Positions 1-5,276 of a stretch of 5,276 bases of DNA are shown piece by piece. The notes beneath the pieces are model-generated. The model had not been told where the DNA came from, did no database searches, and saw only the letters and a list, made by a program, of their open reading frames with translations. Position 1 is the first letter of the stretch. The number at the start of each line of letters is the position of its first letter. The stretch is from Desulfobacterales bacterium (lineage in GTDB: Bacteria; Desulfobacterota; Desulfobacteria; Desulfobacterales; RPRI01), in assembly GCA_030689795.1 (NCBI GenBank), contig JAUYEO010000372.1, positions 1-5,276 of the forward strand. Reading direction: 5' to 3'. The translations under genes were made by a program, and so were the position numbers.

Positions 1-186
1 TTACGAAACATAACAACGCCCCCTGATTGTCAATAAAGAAAGACAGGTAGAGACGAAATAACAGCTTCGTGGGCGTACATCCACTGGGGCTGTACAGGTC
101 TAATGGGAGTGGATCTGCTGCCGTTTACAAAGCCTGAATCCGATCTTGCAAAACGGCAAAACCGATTGCCTATGCCGGACCTTTAA
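1..186. other. Gene-free stretch downstream of sppA, no assigned function
   Basis: No gene is supported here. One frame is open on each strand (about 37-186 plus and about 34-185 minus, roughly 50 codons each), but neither has a convincing start and Shine-Dalgarno or a recognisable product. Small inverted repeats are present: ACGAA/TTCGT at 53-57 and 66-70, and GTACA/TGTAC at 75-79 and 91-95. At the extreme left, the minus strand reads AGGGGG, seven bases, then ATG at 9-11, which might be the ribosome site and start of a next gene. Only three codons fit in the window, so I do not call it. Confidence 0.4.
155..170 (-). terminator. Weak candidate terminator after sppA
   Basis: On the minus strand, 17 bases past the sppA stop, GGCAA pairs with TTGCC across the loop TCGGTT, followed by GTTTTGC. 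The 5-bp stem and the interrupted four-T run make it a poor match to a rho-independent terminator. It is listed only because it is the best candidate downstream of sppA. Confidence 0.22.
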
Positions 187-1080
187 TCAGATGGAAGGTT
201 TCATGATATAGCCGACATAAAGTCCCGGATTTACGGAACTGTTAACAATTTTTTTCATGGCTGTTTCCATGAAATACTCCATGAAGGAGATTTCGGCTTT
301 TTTTGAATAAATTGCAGATACTTTTCCTTTTATCCCGCCCATACGGCCTGCCCATTCAATGGCATCCTCCAGATTTCCCATACGGTCGACAAGACCGCGG
401 GTTTTTGCCTCCTCACCGGTAAATATGCGCCCATCGGCAAGGGCTTTTACTTTGTCCCTGTTCATCCTGCGTCCTTCCGAGACCGCATCCACAAACTGAC
501 GGTGAGTCTGATCCACAAAATACTGGAGCACCTTTTTCTCTTTTTCGGTCATTTTTCGGACAGGAGATCCCATATCCTTGTATTCCCCGCTTTTTACAAC
601 AACAGGATAGAGCCCGATCTTGCGTAAAATCTCCTCAAAATTTGTAAAACCTATTATAACGCCTATGCTGCCTGTAATCGTTCCGGGACTGGCCATTATG
701 CCGTCGGTGCCTGCCGCGATATAATATCCTCCGGAAGCAGCAATCGACCCCATGGAAGTAACGATCTTCTTTACTCCGACCGTCTTCCTGACCTCTCTGA
801 AAATCTCCTGCGAAGGCCCGACAACTCCTCCGGGCGAATCTATCCTTAAAACAATAGCTTTTACCGAATCATCCTCACGAAACTCCTTGATATCCTGAAC
901 AATATCCTTGGCATCGGTAATTACGCCGGATATCTCAACAACTGCGACCTTCTCCCCGATATTAAAATCGGAACCCCCGGTTCCAAGAAATATGAGTGTG
1001 GAAATCCCAATAATAGCTGCGAAAAAAACCGAGGATAGGACAAGAATGAAAAAAAGATATGGATGCCTGCGTGAAAACAT
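187..1080 (-). CDS. sppA: Signal peptide peptidase SppA, short single-domain membrane-anchored serine protease
   Basis: SppA degrades signal peptides left in the membrane after preprotein cleavage, using a Ser-Lys dyad. The 297-residue length matches the short Bacillus-type and deltaproteobacterial form, about half the tandem-domain E. coli enzyme. Residues 8-33 form one hydrophobic N-terminal segment that should anchor the protein in the inner membrane with the protease domain outside. The ClpP/crotonase-fold core includes VAVVEISGVI (45-54), RIDSPGG (79-85), SMGSIAASGGYY (109-120) with predicted nucleophile Ser116, TGSIGVI (136-142) and KSGEYKDMGSP (163-173) with predicted general base Lys168. 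The 52-residue spacing from Ser to Lys equals that of B. subtilis SppA (Ser147/Lys199, from memory). GGAGAG at 1085-1090 is a strong Shine-Dalgarno close to the ATG and fixes the start. The gene follows rpsA after a repeat-rich 238-bp gap; in related bacteria the two genes are also neighbours. It appears intact. Confidence 0.95.
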   Translation of the reverse strand: MFSRRHPYLFFILVLSSVFFAAIIGISTLIFLGTGGSDFNIGEKVAVVEISGVITDAKDIVQDIKEFREDDSVKAIVLRIDSPGGVVGPSQEIFREVRKTVGVKKIVTSMGSIAASGGYYIAAGTDGIMASPGTITGSIGVIIGFTNFEEILRKIGLYPVVVKSGEYKDMGSPVRKMTEKEKKVLQYFVDQTHRQFVDAVSEGRRMNRDKVKALADGRIFTGEEAKTRGLVDRMGNLEDAIEWAGRMGGIKGKVSAIYSKKAEISFMEYFMETAMKKIVNSSVNPGLYVGYIMKPSI

Positions 1081-1099
1081 TTTTCTCTCCGAATAAAAA

Positions 1100-1149
1100 C
1101 TGTACGCTGTAGGCTTTTAGACTATAGACGATTAGCCTACAGCTTAACC
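1100..1149. repeat. Degenerate 7-bp periodic array containing a perfect 10-bp inverted repeat
   Basis: Units starting at 1100, 1107, 1114, 1122, 1129, 1136 and 1143 read CTGTACG, CTGTAGG, CTTTTAG(A), CTATAGA, CGATTAG, CCTACAG and CTTAACC. They form a loose heptad series with one single-base phase slip. Within it, GCTGTAGGCT (1106-1115) pairs exactly with AGCCTACAGC (1134-1143) across an 18-base loop, giving a stable hairpin 26 bp upstream of the sppA ATG. The minus strand also contains TATAGT (1121-1126) with a poor TTAAGC at 16-bp-class spacing, so a weak sppA promoter here is conceivable but not supported strongly. Confidence 0.55.
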
Positions 1150-1161
1150 CCGATAAACGGG

Positions 1162-1189
1162 ACTCTTTTCAGTACCCCCTTGAGGGGTA
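1162..1189. repeat. 28-bp direct repeat, copy 1, with internal hairpin
   Basis: This is identical over all 28 bases to 1219-1246, and the identity ends abruptly at both edges. The copy begins ACTCTTTTCAG and ends in TACCCCCTTGAGGGGTA (1173-1189), a 6-bp stem TACCCC/GGGGTA with a five-base loop. The size, the hairpin and the intergenic position resemble REP-like dispersed repeats. A further small hairpin, CCCG/CGGG with loop ATAAA (1149-1161), abuts its left side. Confidence 0.8.
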
Positions 1190-1191
1190 TA

Positions 1192-1276
1192 AGTAAGTTT
1201 ACGAGATTATTTCCTGCCACTCTTTTCAGTACCCCCTTGAGGGGTAAAAAACGCAGGAAATAATCTCTTACTTACT
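1192..1276. repeat. 85-bp long-armed inverted repeat (stem 7 + 15 bp) between rpsA and sppA
   Basis: GAGATTATTTCCTGC at 1203-1217 is the exact reverse complement of 1253-1267. Outside an unpaired bulge (four bases on one side, two on the other), AGTAAGT at 1192-1198 pairs with ACTTACT at 1270-1276. The 35-bp interior holds a complete copy of the 28-bp direct repeat, which has its own hairpin, so one structure nests in another. Read in the direction of the genes, no T-run follows the stem, so it is not a standard intrinsic terminator. It could stabilise or process the rpsA-sppA transcript, or be a remnant of a small non-autonomous repeat element. The pairing is directly visible; the function is unknown. 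Confidence 0.75.
1219..1246. repeat. 28-bp direct repeat, copy 2, with internal hairpin
   Basis: This is an exact second copy of 1162-1189, 57 bp further along and in the same orientation. It carries the same TACCCC/GGGGTA hairpin at 1230-1246. It occupies most of the loop of the long inverted repeat at 1192-1276. Six A residues follow it on the plus strand (T residues precede it on the minus strand), which is the wrong polarity for a terminator of the minus-strand genes. Confidence 0.8.
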
Positions 1277-1318
1277 AAACACATGCAGCCTATCCACCTG
1301 AGCAGTTACCAGGAAATA

Positions 1319-3148
1319 TCATTCCCCGTTTAATTTCTCCTGGAGGTTCTCCCGCAAAATCTCTCCGAAAGCGGATGTTGCAGGTTTCATGTTGTTTATA
1401 TATTCGGTAAGTATGCTCTGCTCGTCATCCATCTGGAGGCGTTTAATCGAAAGACCAATTCTTCTTTCAACGCTGTTTATATTCATAACTTTTGCGGTTA
1501 TTACTTCTCCGACATTATACTTTCCGACAGGGGTCTTGATTTTTTCCTTGCTGATTTCAGATACATGGATAAGCCCCTCTATACCCTCTTCGAGTTCTAC
1601 AAATATTCCGAAATCCGTAACATTTGTTATTGTTCCTGTTATCTCTTTGCCGACCACATATCTCTCACTGACTGTTTCCCACGGATCTTTCTGAAGCTGC
1701 TTGATTCCCAGTGAGAACCTCTCGTTTTCTTTCTCGATTGCAAGAACTATGGCCTGTATCATATCCCCCTTTTTATAAAGCTCGGAAGGATGCTTGATGC
1801 GCTTCGTCCATGATATATCCGAAATATGGACAAGACCGTCAATGCCTTCATCTATACCGACAAATATTCCGAAATCGGTTATATTTTTTACTTTTCCTTC
1901 AATGGTTGTTCCAACCGGATAGTTTTCGCTTATCAGATCCCAGGGGTTCGGAATCACCTGCTTTACGCCAAGTGAAATTCTTCTGTTTTCAGGTTTTATA
2001 TCAAGAACAACCGATTCGACCGTCTCGCCGACTGAAACCACCTTGGAAGGATGGCGAATCTTGCGGGTCCATGACATTTCTGAAACATGGATAAGGCCTT
2101 CAATACCCTCTTCAAGCTCAACAAAAGCGCCGTAATCGGTAAGGCTGACCACTTTTCCCGCAACCCGTGAACCGATAGGATATTTTTCCGAAGCCCTTAT
2201 CCACGGATCTTCGGTAAGCTGTTTCATACCGAGGGATACCCTCTCCTTCTCCTTATCTATGCTCAGTATCTTAACCCTTATCTTGTCTCCGACAGCAAAC
2301 ATTTCAGCAGGATGCTTGACTCTGCCCCATGAGATGTCGGTGATGTGAAGGAGGCCATCAACACCTCCAAGATCAACAAAGACCCCGTACTCGGTGATGT
2401 TTTTGACAAAGCCGTCAACAATTTTATTTTCAGTGATTGAGGAAAGAGTAGCCGTTCTTTTAAAATCGCGATCCTGTTCAAGAATAGCCCTTCTGGAAAG
2501 GACAACATTGCTGCGTTTCCGGTTGTATTTCAATATCTTGAAAACAAATGTCTTGCCTACAAGCTCATCCAGGTTTCTTATCGGGCGCAAATCGGCCTGT
2601 GACCCGGGCAGAAAAGCCTGAACCCCTATGTCAACTGAAAAACCGCCTTTTACACGGCTCAGTATTATGCCTTCAACGGTTCCGTCACTATCATGTGCCT
2701 TCTTTATATCATCCCATACCTTGACTTTCTCAGCCTTTTCTTTCGACAGAATGACACGCTCTTCTTCATCATCCCACCATTCCACCATAACCTCAACTGT
2801 ATCTCCGAACTTGGCGTTAATATTGCCGCTTTCATCCCTGAACTCGTGAATTTTTATCTGTCCTTCGGATTTATAGCCAATGTCAACCAGGACATAATCC
2901 TTGTCTATAGAAATTATCCTGCCTGTGACAACTTCACCTTCCTGAAAGCGTTTAAAGCTTTCATCATACATGTTCATCAGTTTTTCCATGCTGTCGTCAC
3001 GGCCCTTTGCATCTTCAGATGATTTTTCATCCGATGCATCAGATTTTAACAATACGTCCTGCGGCTTGTCATCATCAGCTGCCACCGCACCCGACAAACC
3101 TTGTTGTTTTGGATTTTCATTTTTAATGTCGTTAACCAGATTTTCCAT
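1319..3148 (-). CDS. rpsA: 30S ribosomal protein S1, six S1 domains with acidic N-terminal extension
   Basis: S1 binds mRNA at the 30S subunit and helps unfold and position messages during initiation. The 609-residue protein carries six OB-fold S1 motifs at about 71-138, 156-222, 241-311, 326-398, 413-485 and 500-572. The first two are the divergent ribosome-docking type (for example VDIGYKSEGQI and VDIGVQAFLPGS). Domains 3-6 share the canonical 'GxFVxLxxGxxGLxHxSxxS' pattern, and 3-5 also keep 'SW...HP'. Residues 1-66 form a polar, Asp/Glu/Ser/Lys-rich, probably disordered extension, making the protein about 50 residues longer than the 557-residue E. coli S1. I kept the ATG at 3148 because AAGGGGGT precedes it. 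An in-frame ATG at residue 54 (MEKLMNMYDESF) also has an AAAGGGCC upstream and would give a 556-residue protein, so the start is not fully certain. The C-terminal tail after 572 ends in ENLQEKLNGE. No frameshift is seen. Confidence 0.97.
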   Translation of the reverse strand: MENLVNDIKNENPKQQGLSGAVAADDDKPQDVLLKSDASDEKSSEDAKGRDDSMEKLMNMYDESFKRFQEGEVVTGRIISIDKDYVLVDIGYKSEGQIKIHEFRDESGNINAKFGDTVEVMVEWWDDEEERVILSKEKAEKVKVWDDIKKAHDSDGTVEGIILSRVKGGFSVDIGVQAFLPGSQADLRPIRNLDELVGKTFVFKILKYNRKRSNVVLSRRAILEQDRDFKRTATLSSITENKIVDGFVKNITEYGVFVDLGGVDGLLHITDISWGRVKHPAEMFAVGDKIRVKILSIDKEKERVSLGMKQLTEDPWIRASEKYPIGSRVAGKVVSLTDYGAFVELEEGIEGLIHVSEMSWTRKIRHPSKVVSVGETVESVVLDIKPENRRISLGVKQVIPNPWDLISENYPVGTTIEGKVKNITDFGIFVGIDEGIDGLVHISDISWTKRIKHPSELYKKGDMIQAIVLAIEKENERFSLGIKQLQKDPWETVSERYVVGKEITGTITNVTDFGIFVELEEGIEGLIHVSEISKEKIKTPVGKYNVGEVITAKVMNINSVERRIGLSIKRLQMDDEQSILTEYINNMKPATSAFGEILRENLQEKLNGE

Positions 3149-3341
3149 GAAAACAAAATACCCCCTTAGCCTTTTTTATCGCTATCAATCTTCTGAATAG
3201 CTATTCATAACTTGGTATTCGTATCAGACTATATTTTAAAAAACAATCATAATTTTTGACGGTTTCGAAAAAAGTCATACGCGAACGGATTTAAAATTTT
3301 GTGTGAATAACTTTTTAAATAATTGAGTGTTTAGGAGAGAA
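3149..3341 (-). promoter_or_regulatory. AT-rich rpsA leader / probable promoter region
   Basis: This is the 193-bp gap between the cmk stop and the rpsA ATG. It is clearly richer in A and T than the flanking genes and has no open frame worth calling. On the minus strand there are -10-like hexamers TATGAT (in AATTATGATTG, near 3250) and TATAGT (near 3230), but neither has a good -35 at 16-18 bp, so a start site cannot be fixed. The rpsA Shine-Dalgarno, AAGGGGGT at 3160-3167, lies 12 bases before the ATG, a slightly long spacing. No hairpin followed by a T-run is visible after cmk, so read-through from hisC-cmk is possible. S1 messages in enterobacteria are autoregulated through their leader; whether this applies here is inference. 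Confidence 0.4.
3191..3210. promoter_or_regulatory. Near-perfect 20-bp palindrome in the rpsA leader (operator-like)
   Basis: Positions 3194-3207 read TGAATAGCTATTCA, a perfect 14-bp palindrome. One mismatch pair later (C3193/T3208) the symmetry resumes with TT/AA, giving 20 bp with a single mismatched position. It has no loop, so it suits a dimeric DNA-binding protein better than an RNA hairpin. It lies 43-62 bp upstream of the rpsA start codon and downstream of the candidate -10 hexamers. I do not recognise the regulator. A chance AT-rich palindrome cannot be excluded. Confidence 0.4.
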
Positions 3342-4037
3342 TCAGGAAACCCGTTTTTTGACGTGGGAAAGCATACGATTTACAACCGTTTCAATATCAA
3401 GGCCGGTCGAATCAACTATAACCGCATCTTCGGCCGGTTTGAGGGGAGCAAGGCTTCTGTTGCTGTCGTTTGCATCGCGGAGTTTGATATCTCTCTCTAT
3501 TTCTGCGGCCGCAGGAGAGCCTTTCTTACCCGCAAACTCTTTATGCCGTCTTTCCGCCCTTGTCTTAGCTGAGGCATCAAGATAAAATTTTACTTCGGCC
3601 TCAGGGAATACCACGGTTCCCATATCCCGCCCCTCAAAAACAGCGCCTTTTTCATTACCAAGCTCTTTTTGTATCGCAAAAAGGCACTCTCTGACAACCG
3701 GCCTTGCCGAAACTGCAGAGGCAAGCATCGATATATCGGGAGTTCTTATTTCACCCGTAATATCGGCTCCGTTTGAAAAAAGGCGAAGCCCCTTTTCATC
3801 CATTACAAATTCAAAATCAAGGGTGCCGCAAAGCTTTTCAAGACCGATATCATCATCGCTTACAACACCTGCTTTTTGTGCTTCATAAGCAACGCCCCTG
3901 TATAGAGCCCCGGTATCAATATATTTATACCCAAGACGTTCGGCGAGTATTTTGCTTACCGTGGTTTTTCCCGCCCCTGCGGGGCCGTCTATGGTTATGA
4001 GAAGGAGTTTTTCGCCGTAATCCGGCCGGTTTTTCAT
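3342..4037 (-). CDS. cmk: Cytidylate kinase
   Basis: This cytosolic NMP kinase phosphorylates CMP and dCMP with ATP, feeding CTP and dCTP pools and recycling CMP from RNA and lipid turnover. The 231 residues are typical of the bacterial Cmk family. The ATP-binding P-loop GPAGAGKTT is at 18-26, DTGALYRG at 41-48, a nucleotide-binding IRTPDISMLASAVSA segment at 97-111, and GRDMGTVVFPEA at 136-147. The lid/base region RDANDSNRSLAPL is at 187-199, with the Asp and Arg residues expected to contact CMP and ATP phosphates. The ATG overlaps the hisC stop by four bases (ATGA at 4034-4037), which indicates translational coupling; a weak AAAAGG lies about eight bases upstream. In many bacteria cmk lies directly before rpsA, as here, although a 193-bp gap separates them, so rpsA may also have its own promoter. 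No frameshift or missing motif is seen. Confidence 0.96.
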   Translation of the reverse strand: MKNRPDYGEKLLLITIDGPAGAGKTTVSKILAERLGYKYIDTGALYRGVAYEAQKAGVVSDDDIGLEKLCGTLDFEFVMDEKGLRLFSNGADITGEIRTPDISMLASAVSARPVVRECLFAIQKELGNEKGAVFEGRDMGTVVFPEAEVKFYLDASAKTRAERRHKEFAGKKGSPAAAEIERDIKLRDANDSNRSLAPLKPAEDAVIVDSTGLDIETVVNRMLSHVKKRVS

Positions 4038-5125
4038 AAGAGGGCCTTTTCAAGAGCCTTTATGAAACGGATATTTTCTTTATGGAGCCCGACGCTGACC
4101 CTGATATACTCAGGATACCCGTATGATGTCATCGACCTTACGATTACTCCCAGTTTTAGCATACTTTCAAAAACATCATCGGCGTTCTTTGCCGTATCAA
4201 CCAGAAAAAAGTTTGCCTGGGTAGGAAAATACCTGATTCCCTTATCCGTTAAAGATGCATATATGTAATCAAGTTCGTCATGAACCAGTCTCACCGTTTT
4301 CTTAAAAAAGGCTTCATCTCCTAAAGCTCCAACAGCTCCTGCCTGCGCCGGAATACTCGCATTGAAAGGTGGTCTGATTCTGTTTAAAATGCCCGATATA
4401 TCTTCAGGCATGATCCCGTAACCTATCCTGAGCCCGGCCAGACCGTATATTTTTGAGAAGGTGCGCAGGGTCACGACGTGATGTTCCGAATTAATGTAAT
4501 CGATGCTCTTAAAGCAGTTCTCATCACGGACAAAATCGATATAAGCCTCATCCGCAACCACAATTACATTCTGCGGAACCTTTTGAATAAATCTTGCAAA
4601 ATCCTTTCCGGATATAACTGATCCTGTTGGGTTATTCGGATTGCACAGAAAAATCAGGCGCGTTTTATTCGATATATTTTCCGCAATGCTTTCCATATCT
4701 ATTGAGAGAGACTTTAAGGGAACGAACACGGGCCTTGCCCCCGCACTCCTGGCCATTATCTCGTACATAAGAAACGAGGGCCGGGGTATAATAACTTCAT
4801 CTCCCGGAACAAGAAATGCGTTTGTGAGCATCCCTATGATTTCATCGGAACCGTTTCCCAGAACAATATTTCCGGGAGAAACTCCGAGATGCTCCGATAA
4901 TTTCATTACAAGATCATGCCCGCTTCCATCCGGATAGCGGTTGAGCCGTGAAAGAGCCCCTTCAATCGCTTTCACAGCCTTGGGAGACGGCCCGAGAGGA
5001 TTTTCATTAGAAGCCAGCTTTATGGAACCTGAGATTCCATATTCTCTTTCAAGCTCTTCGATAGGCTTTCCCGGAACATACGGTTTTATCGACAGTATAT
5101 ATTCTGGAACTTTTAATCTTCTCAT
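4034..5125 (-). CDS. hisC: Histidinol-phosphate aminotransferase family (class I/II PLP aminotransferase)
   Basis: This predicted cytosolic PLP enzyme transfers an amino group between glutamate and imidazole-acetol phosphate in histidine biosynthesis; many homologues also accept aromatic 2-oxoacids. The 363-residue protein matches the usual HisC length. Visible motifs are SNENPLGPSP (39-48), the cofactor-binding GNGSDE (90-95), CNPNNPTG (161-168), ADEAYIDF (191-198) with Asp192 and Tyr195 positioned for the pyridine ring and phenolic oxygen, RTFSKIYGLAGLRIGY (221-236) with Lys225 as Schiff-base lysine and Arg233 for cofactor phosphate, and Arg342 in YIRVSVG for the substrate carboxylate. I chose the ATG at 5125 because family members begin just before the 'PEYI..IKPYVPGKP' segment. 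The longer frame needs a TTG at 5176 that overlaps the upstream gene by 32 bp. No strong Shine-Dalgarno is seen (only GAAAG further upstream), which suits coupling to the preceding gene. The stop overlaps the cmk start as ATGA. Histidinol phosphate versus aromatic amino acid specificity cannot be settled from sequence alone. Confidence 0.92.
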   Translation of the reverse strand: MRRLKVPEYILSIKPYVPGKPIEELEREYGISGSIKLASNENPLGPSPKAVKAIEGALSRLNRYPDGSGHDLVMKLSEHLGVSPGNIVLGNGSDEIIGMLTNAFLVPGDEVIIPRPSFLMYEIMARSAGARPVFVPLKSLSIDMESIAENISNKTRLIFLCNPNNPTGSVISGKDFARFIQKVPQNVIVVADEAYIDFVRDENCFKSIDYINSEHHVVTLRTFSKIYGLAGLRIGYGIMPEDISGILNRIRPPFNASIPAQAGAVGALGDEAFFKKTVRLVHDELDYIYASLTDKGIRYFPTQANFFLVDTAKNADDVFESMLKLGVIVRSMTSYGYPEYIRVSVGLHKENIRFIKALEKALL

Positions 5126-5144
5126 ATTAACATTTACCGTTCTT

Positions 5145-5276
5145 TCAGCTTGAAGCGGCCTGCCTGCCTCTTTCAAGCGCCTTCATATTAAGCGGTATCA
5201 ACTTCGCCTTCCCGGCAAATTCAACCTTGACCGATTCCGTCAAAATCTCAAAATCAACCCTCATGCATCGTGCAGC
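5145..5276 (-). CDS. C-terminal fragment of a probable 2-oxoacid:ferredoxin oxidoreductase gamma-type subunit (IorB-like), partial
   Basis: The frame is open from the right edge of the window to a TGA at 5145-5147, giving 43 residues that begin AARCMRVDFEILTES and end ALERGRQAASS. The gene starts outside the window. The closing pattern, a short helix followed by 'IPLNMKALERG', resembles the usual end of gamma/IorB subunits of ketoacid:ferredoxin oxidoreductases, where an Asn-x-(K/R)-Ala-(L/F)-E-x-G segment closes the protein. In that family the subunit works with a thiamine-diphosphate partner to oxidise indolepyruvate or related 2-oxoacids to acyl-CoA while reducing ferredoxin. The stop lies 19 bp before the hisC ATG, so the two genes are probably co-transcribed. 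That a coding sequence ends here is fairly sure. The family assignment rests on a short tail recognised from memory and is tentative; no cofactor motif is visible in this fragment. Confidence 0.5.
   Translation of the reverse strand, partial: AARCMRVDFEILTESVKVEFAGKAKLIPLNMKALERGRQAASS

Noticed and set aside
9..34. TTGACA near 29-34 (minus) with TATGTT as a promoter at the left edge
   Set aside because: Spacing is only 15 bp and the -10 matches weakly. The AGGGGG-ATG overlapping it would be a ribosome site rather than a promoter, and the gene body is outside the window.
1230..1246. TACCCC/GGGGTA hairpin as the rpsA intrinsic terminator
   Set aside because: On the transcribed (minus) strand the T-run comes before the stem and the stem is followed by CTGAAAAG, so the polarity is wrong.
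1100..1318. CRISPR array or tRNA in the repeat-rich gap
   Set aside because: Only two 28-bp copies exist, with a spacer that is itself half of an inverted repeat, no third repeat and no cas genes. No cloverleaf or T-loop sequence is seen.
1389..1694. 101-codon plus-strand open frame inside rpsA
   Set aside because: It is antisense to S1 domains 5-6 and the C-terminal tail; its hydrophobic look follows from the reverse complement of acidic and lysine codons.
2278..2508. 76-codon minus-strand frame inside rpsA
   Set aside because: It is an out-of-frame reading of the S1 domain 2-3 region; the rpsA frame is continuous, so no frameshift or nested gene is needed.
2693..3022. 109-codon plus-strand open frame inside rpsA
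   Set aside because: It lies wholly antisense to an intact, strongly conserved rpsA, has low-complexity content, and shows no recognisable domain.
5126..5176. Longer hisC starting at TTG 5176
   Set aside because: It overlaps the upstream coding tail by 32 bp, lacks a well-spaced Shine-Dalgarno, and adds 17 residues that HisC proteins do not have. The ATG at 5125 fits the family N-terminus.

Overview
The window is a stretch of conserved bacterial housekeeping genes, all on the minus strand and read from right to left. In transcription order it holds the 3' end of a probable 2-oxoacid:ferredoxin oxidoreductase gamma-type subunit (IorB-like), hisC (PLP aminotransferase), cmk (cytidylate kinase), rpsA (six-domain ribosomal protein S1) and sppA (membrane-anchored signal peptide peptidase). 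The order hisC-cmk-rpsA-sppA resembles, from memory, clusters in Desulfobacterota (former Deltaproteobacteria). The S1 length and style, the moderate GC content and the repeat-bearing gaps also suit a sulfate-reducer-like member of that group. This placement is an inference; no rRNA or other strong taxonomic marker is present.

Layout by position. 5145-5276 is the tail of the upstream gene. It is followed after 19 bp by hisC (4034-5125), whose stop overlaps the cmk start by 4 bp (ATGA), so these three genes look like one translationally linked unit. 3149-3341 is a 193-bp AT-rich leader before rpsA and carries a near-perfect 20-bp palindrome. rpsA fills 1319-3148. 1081-1318 is a 238-bp gap packed with short repeats: a degenerate 7-bp periodic array, two identical 28-bp direct repeats that each contain a small hairpin, and an 85-bp long-armed inverted repeat enclosing the second copy. 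sppA fills 187-1080. Positions 1-186 contain no gene I can support, only a weak possible terminator.

How the genes relate. cmk and rpsA are a widely conserved pair linking nucleotide supply to translation. hisC would serve histidine biosynthesis, or, given the IorB-like neighbour, aromatic amino acid transamination. sppA acts at the membrane in clearing signal peptides. All four complete coding sequences look intact, with family motifs and catalytic residues present. I see no defence system, mobile-element gene, CRISPR array, tRNA or rRNA. The non-routine content is the repeat structure between rpsA and sppA and, to a lesser extent, the palindrome before rpsA.
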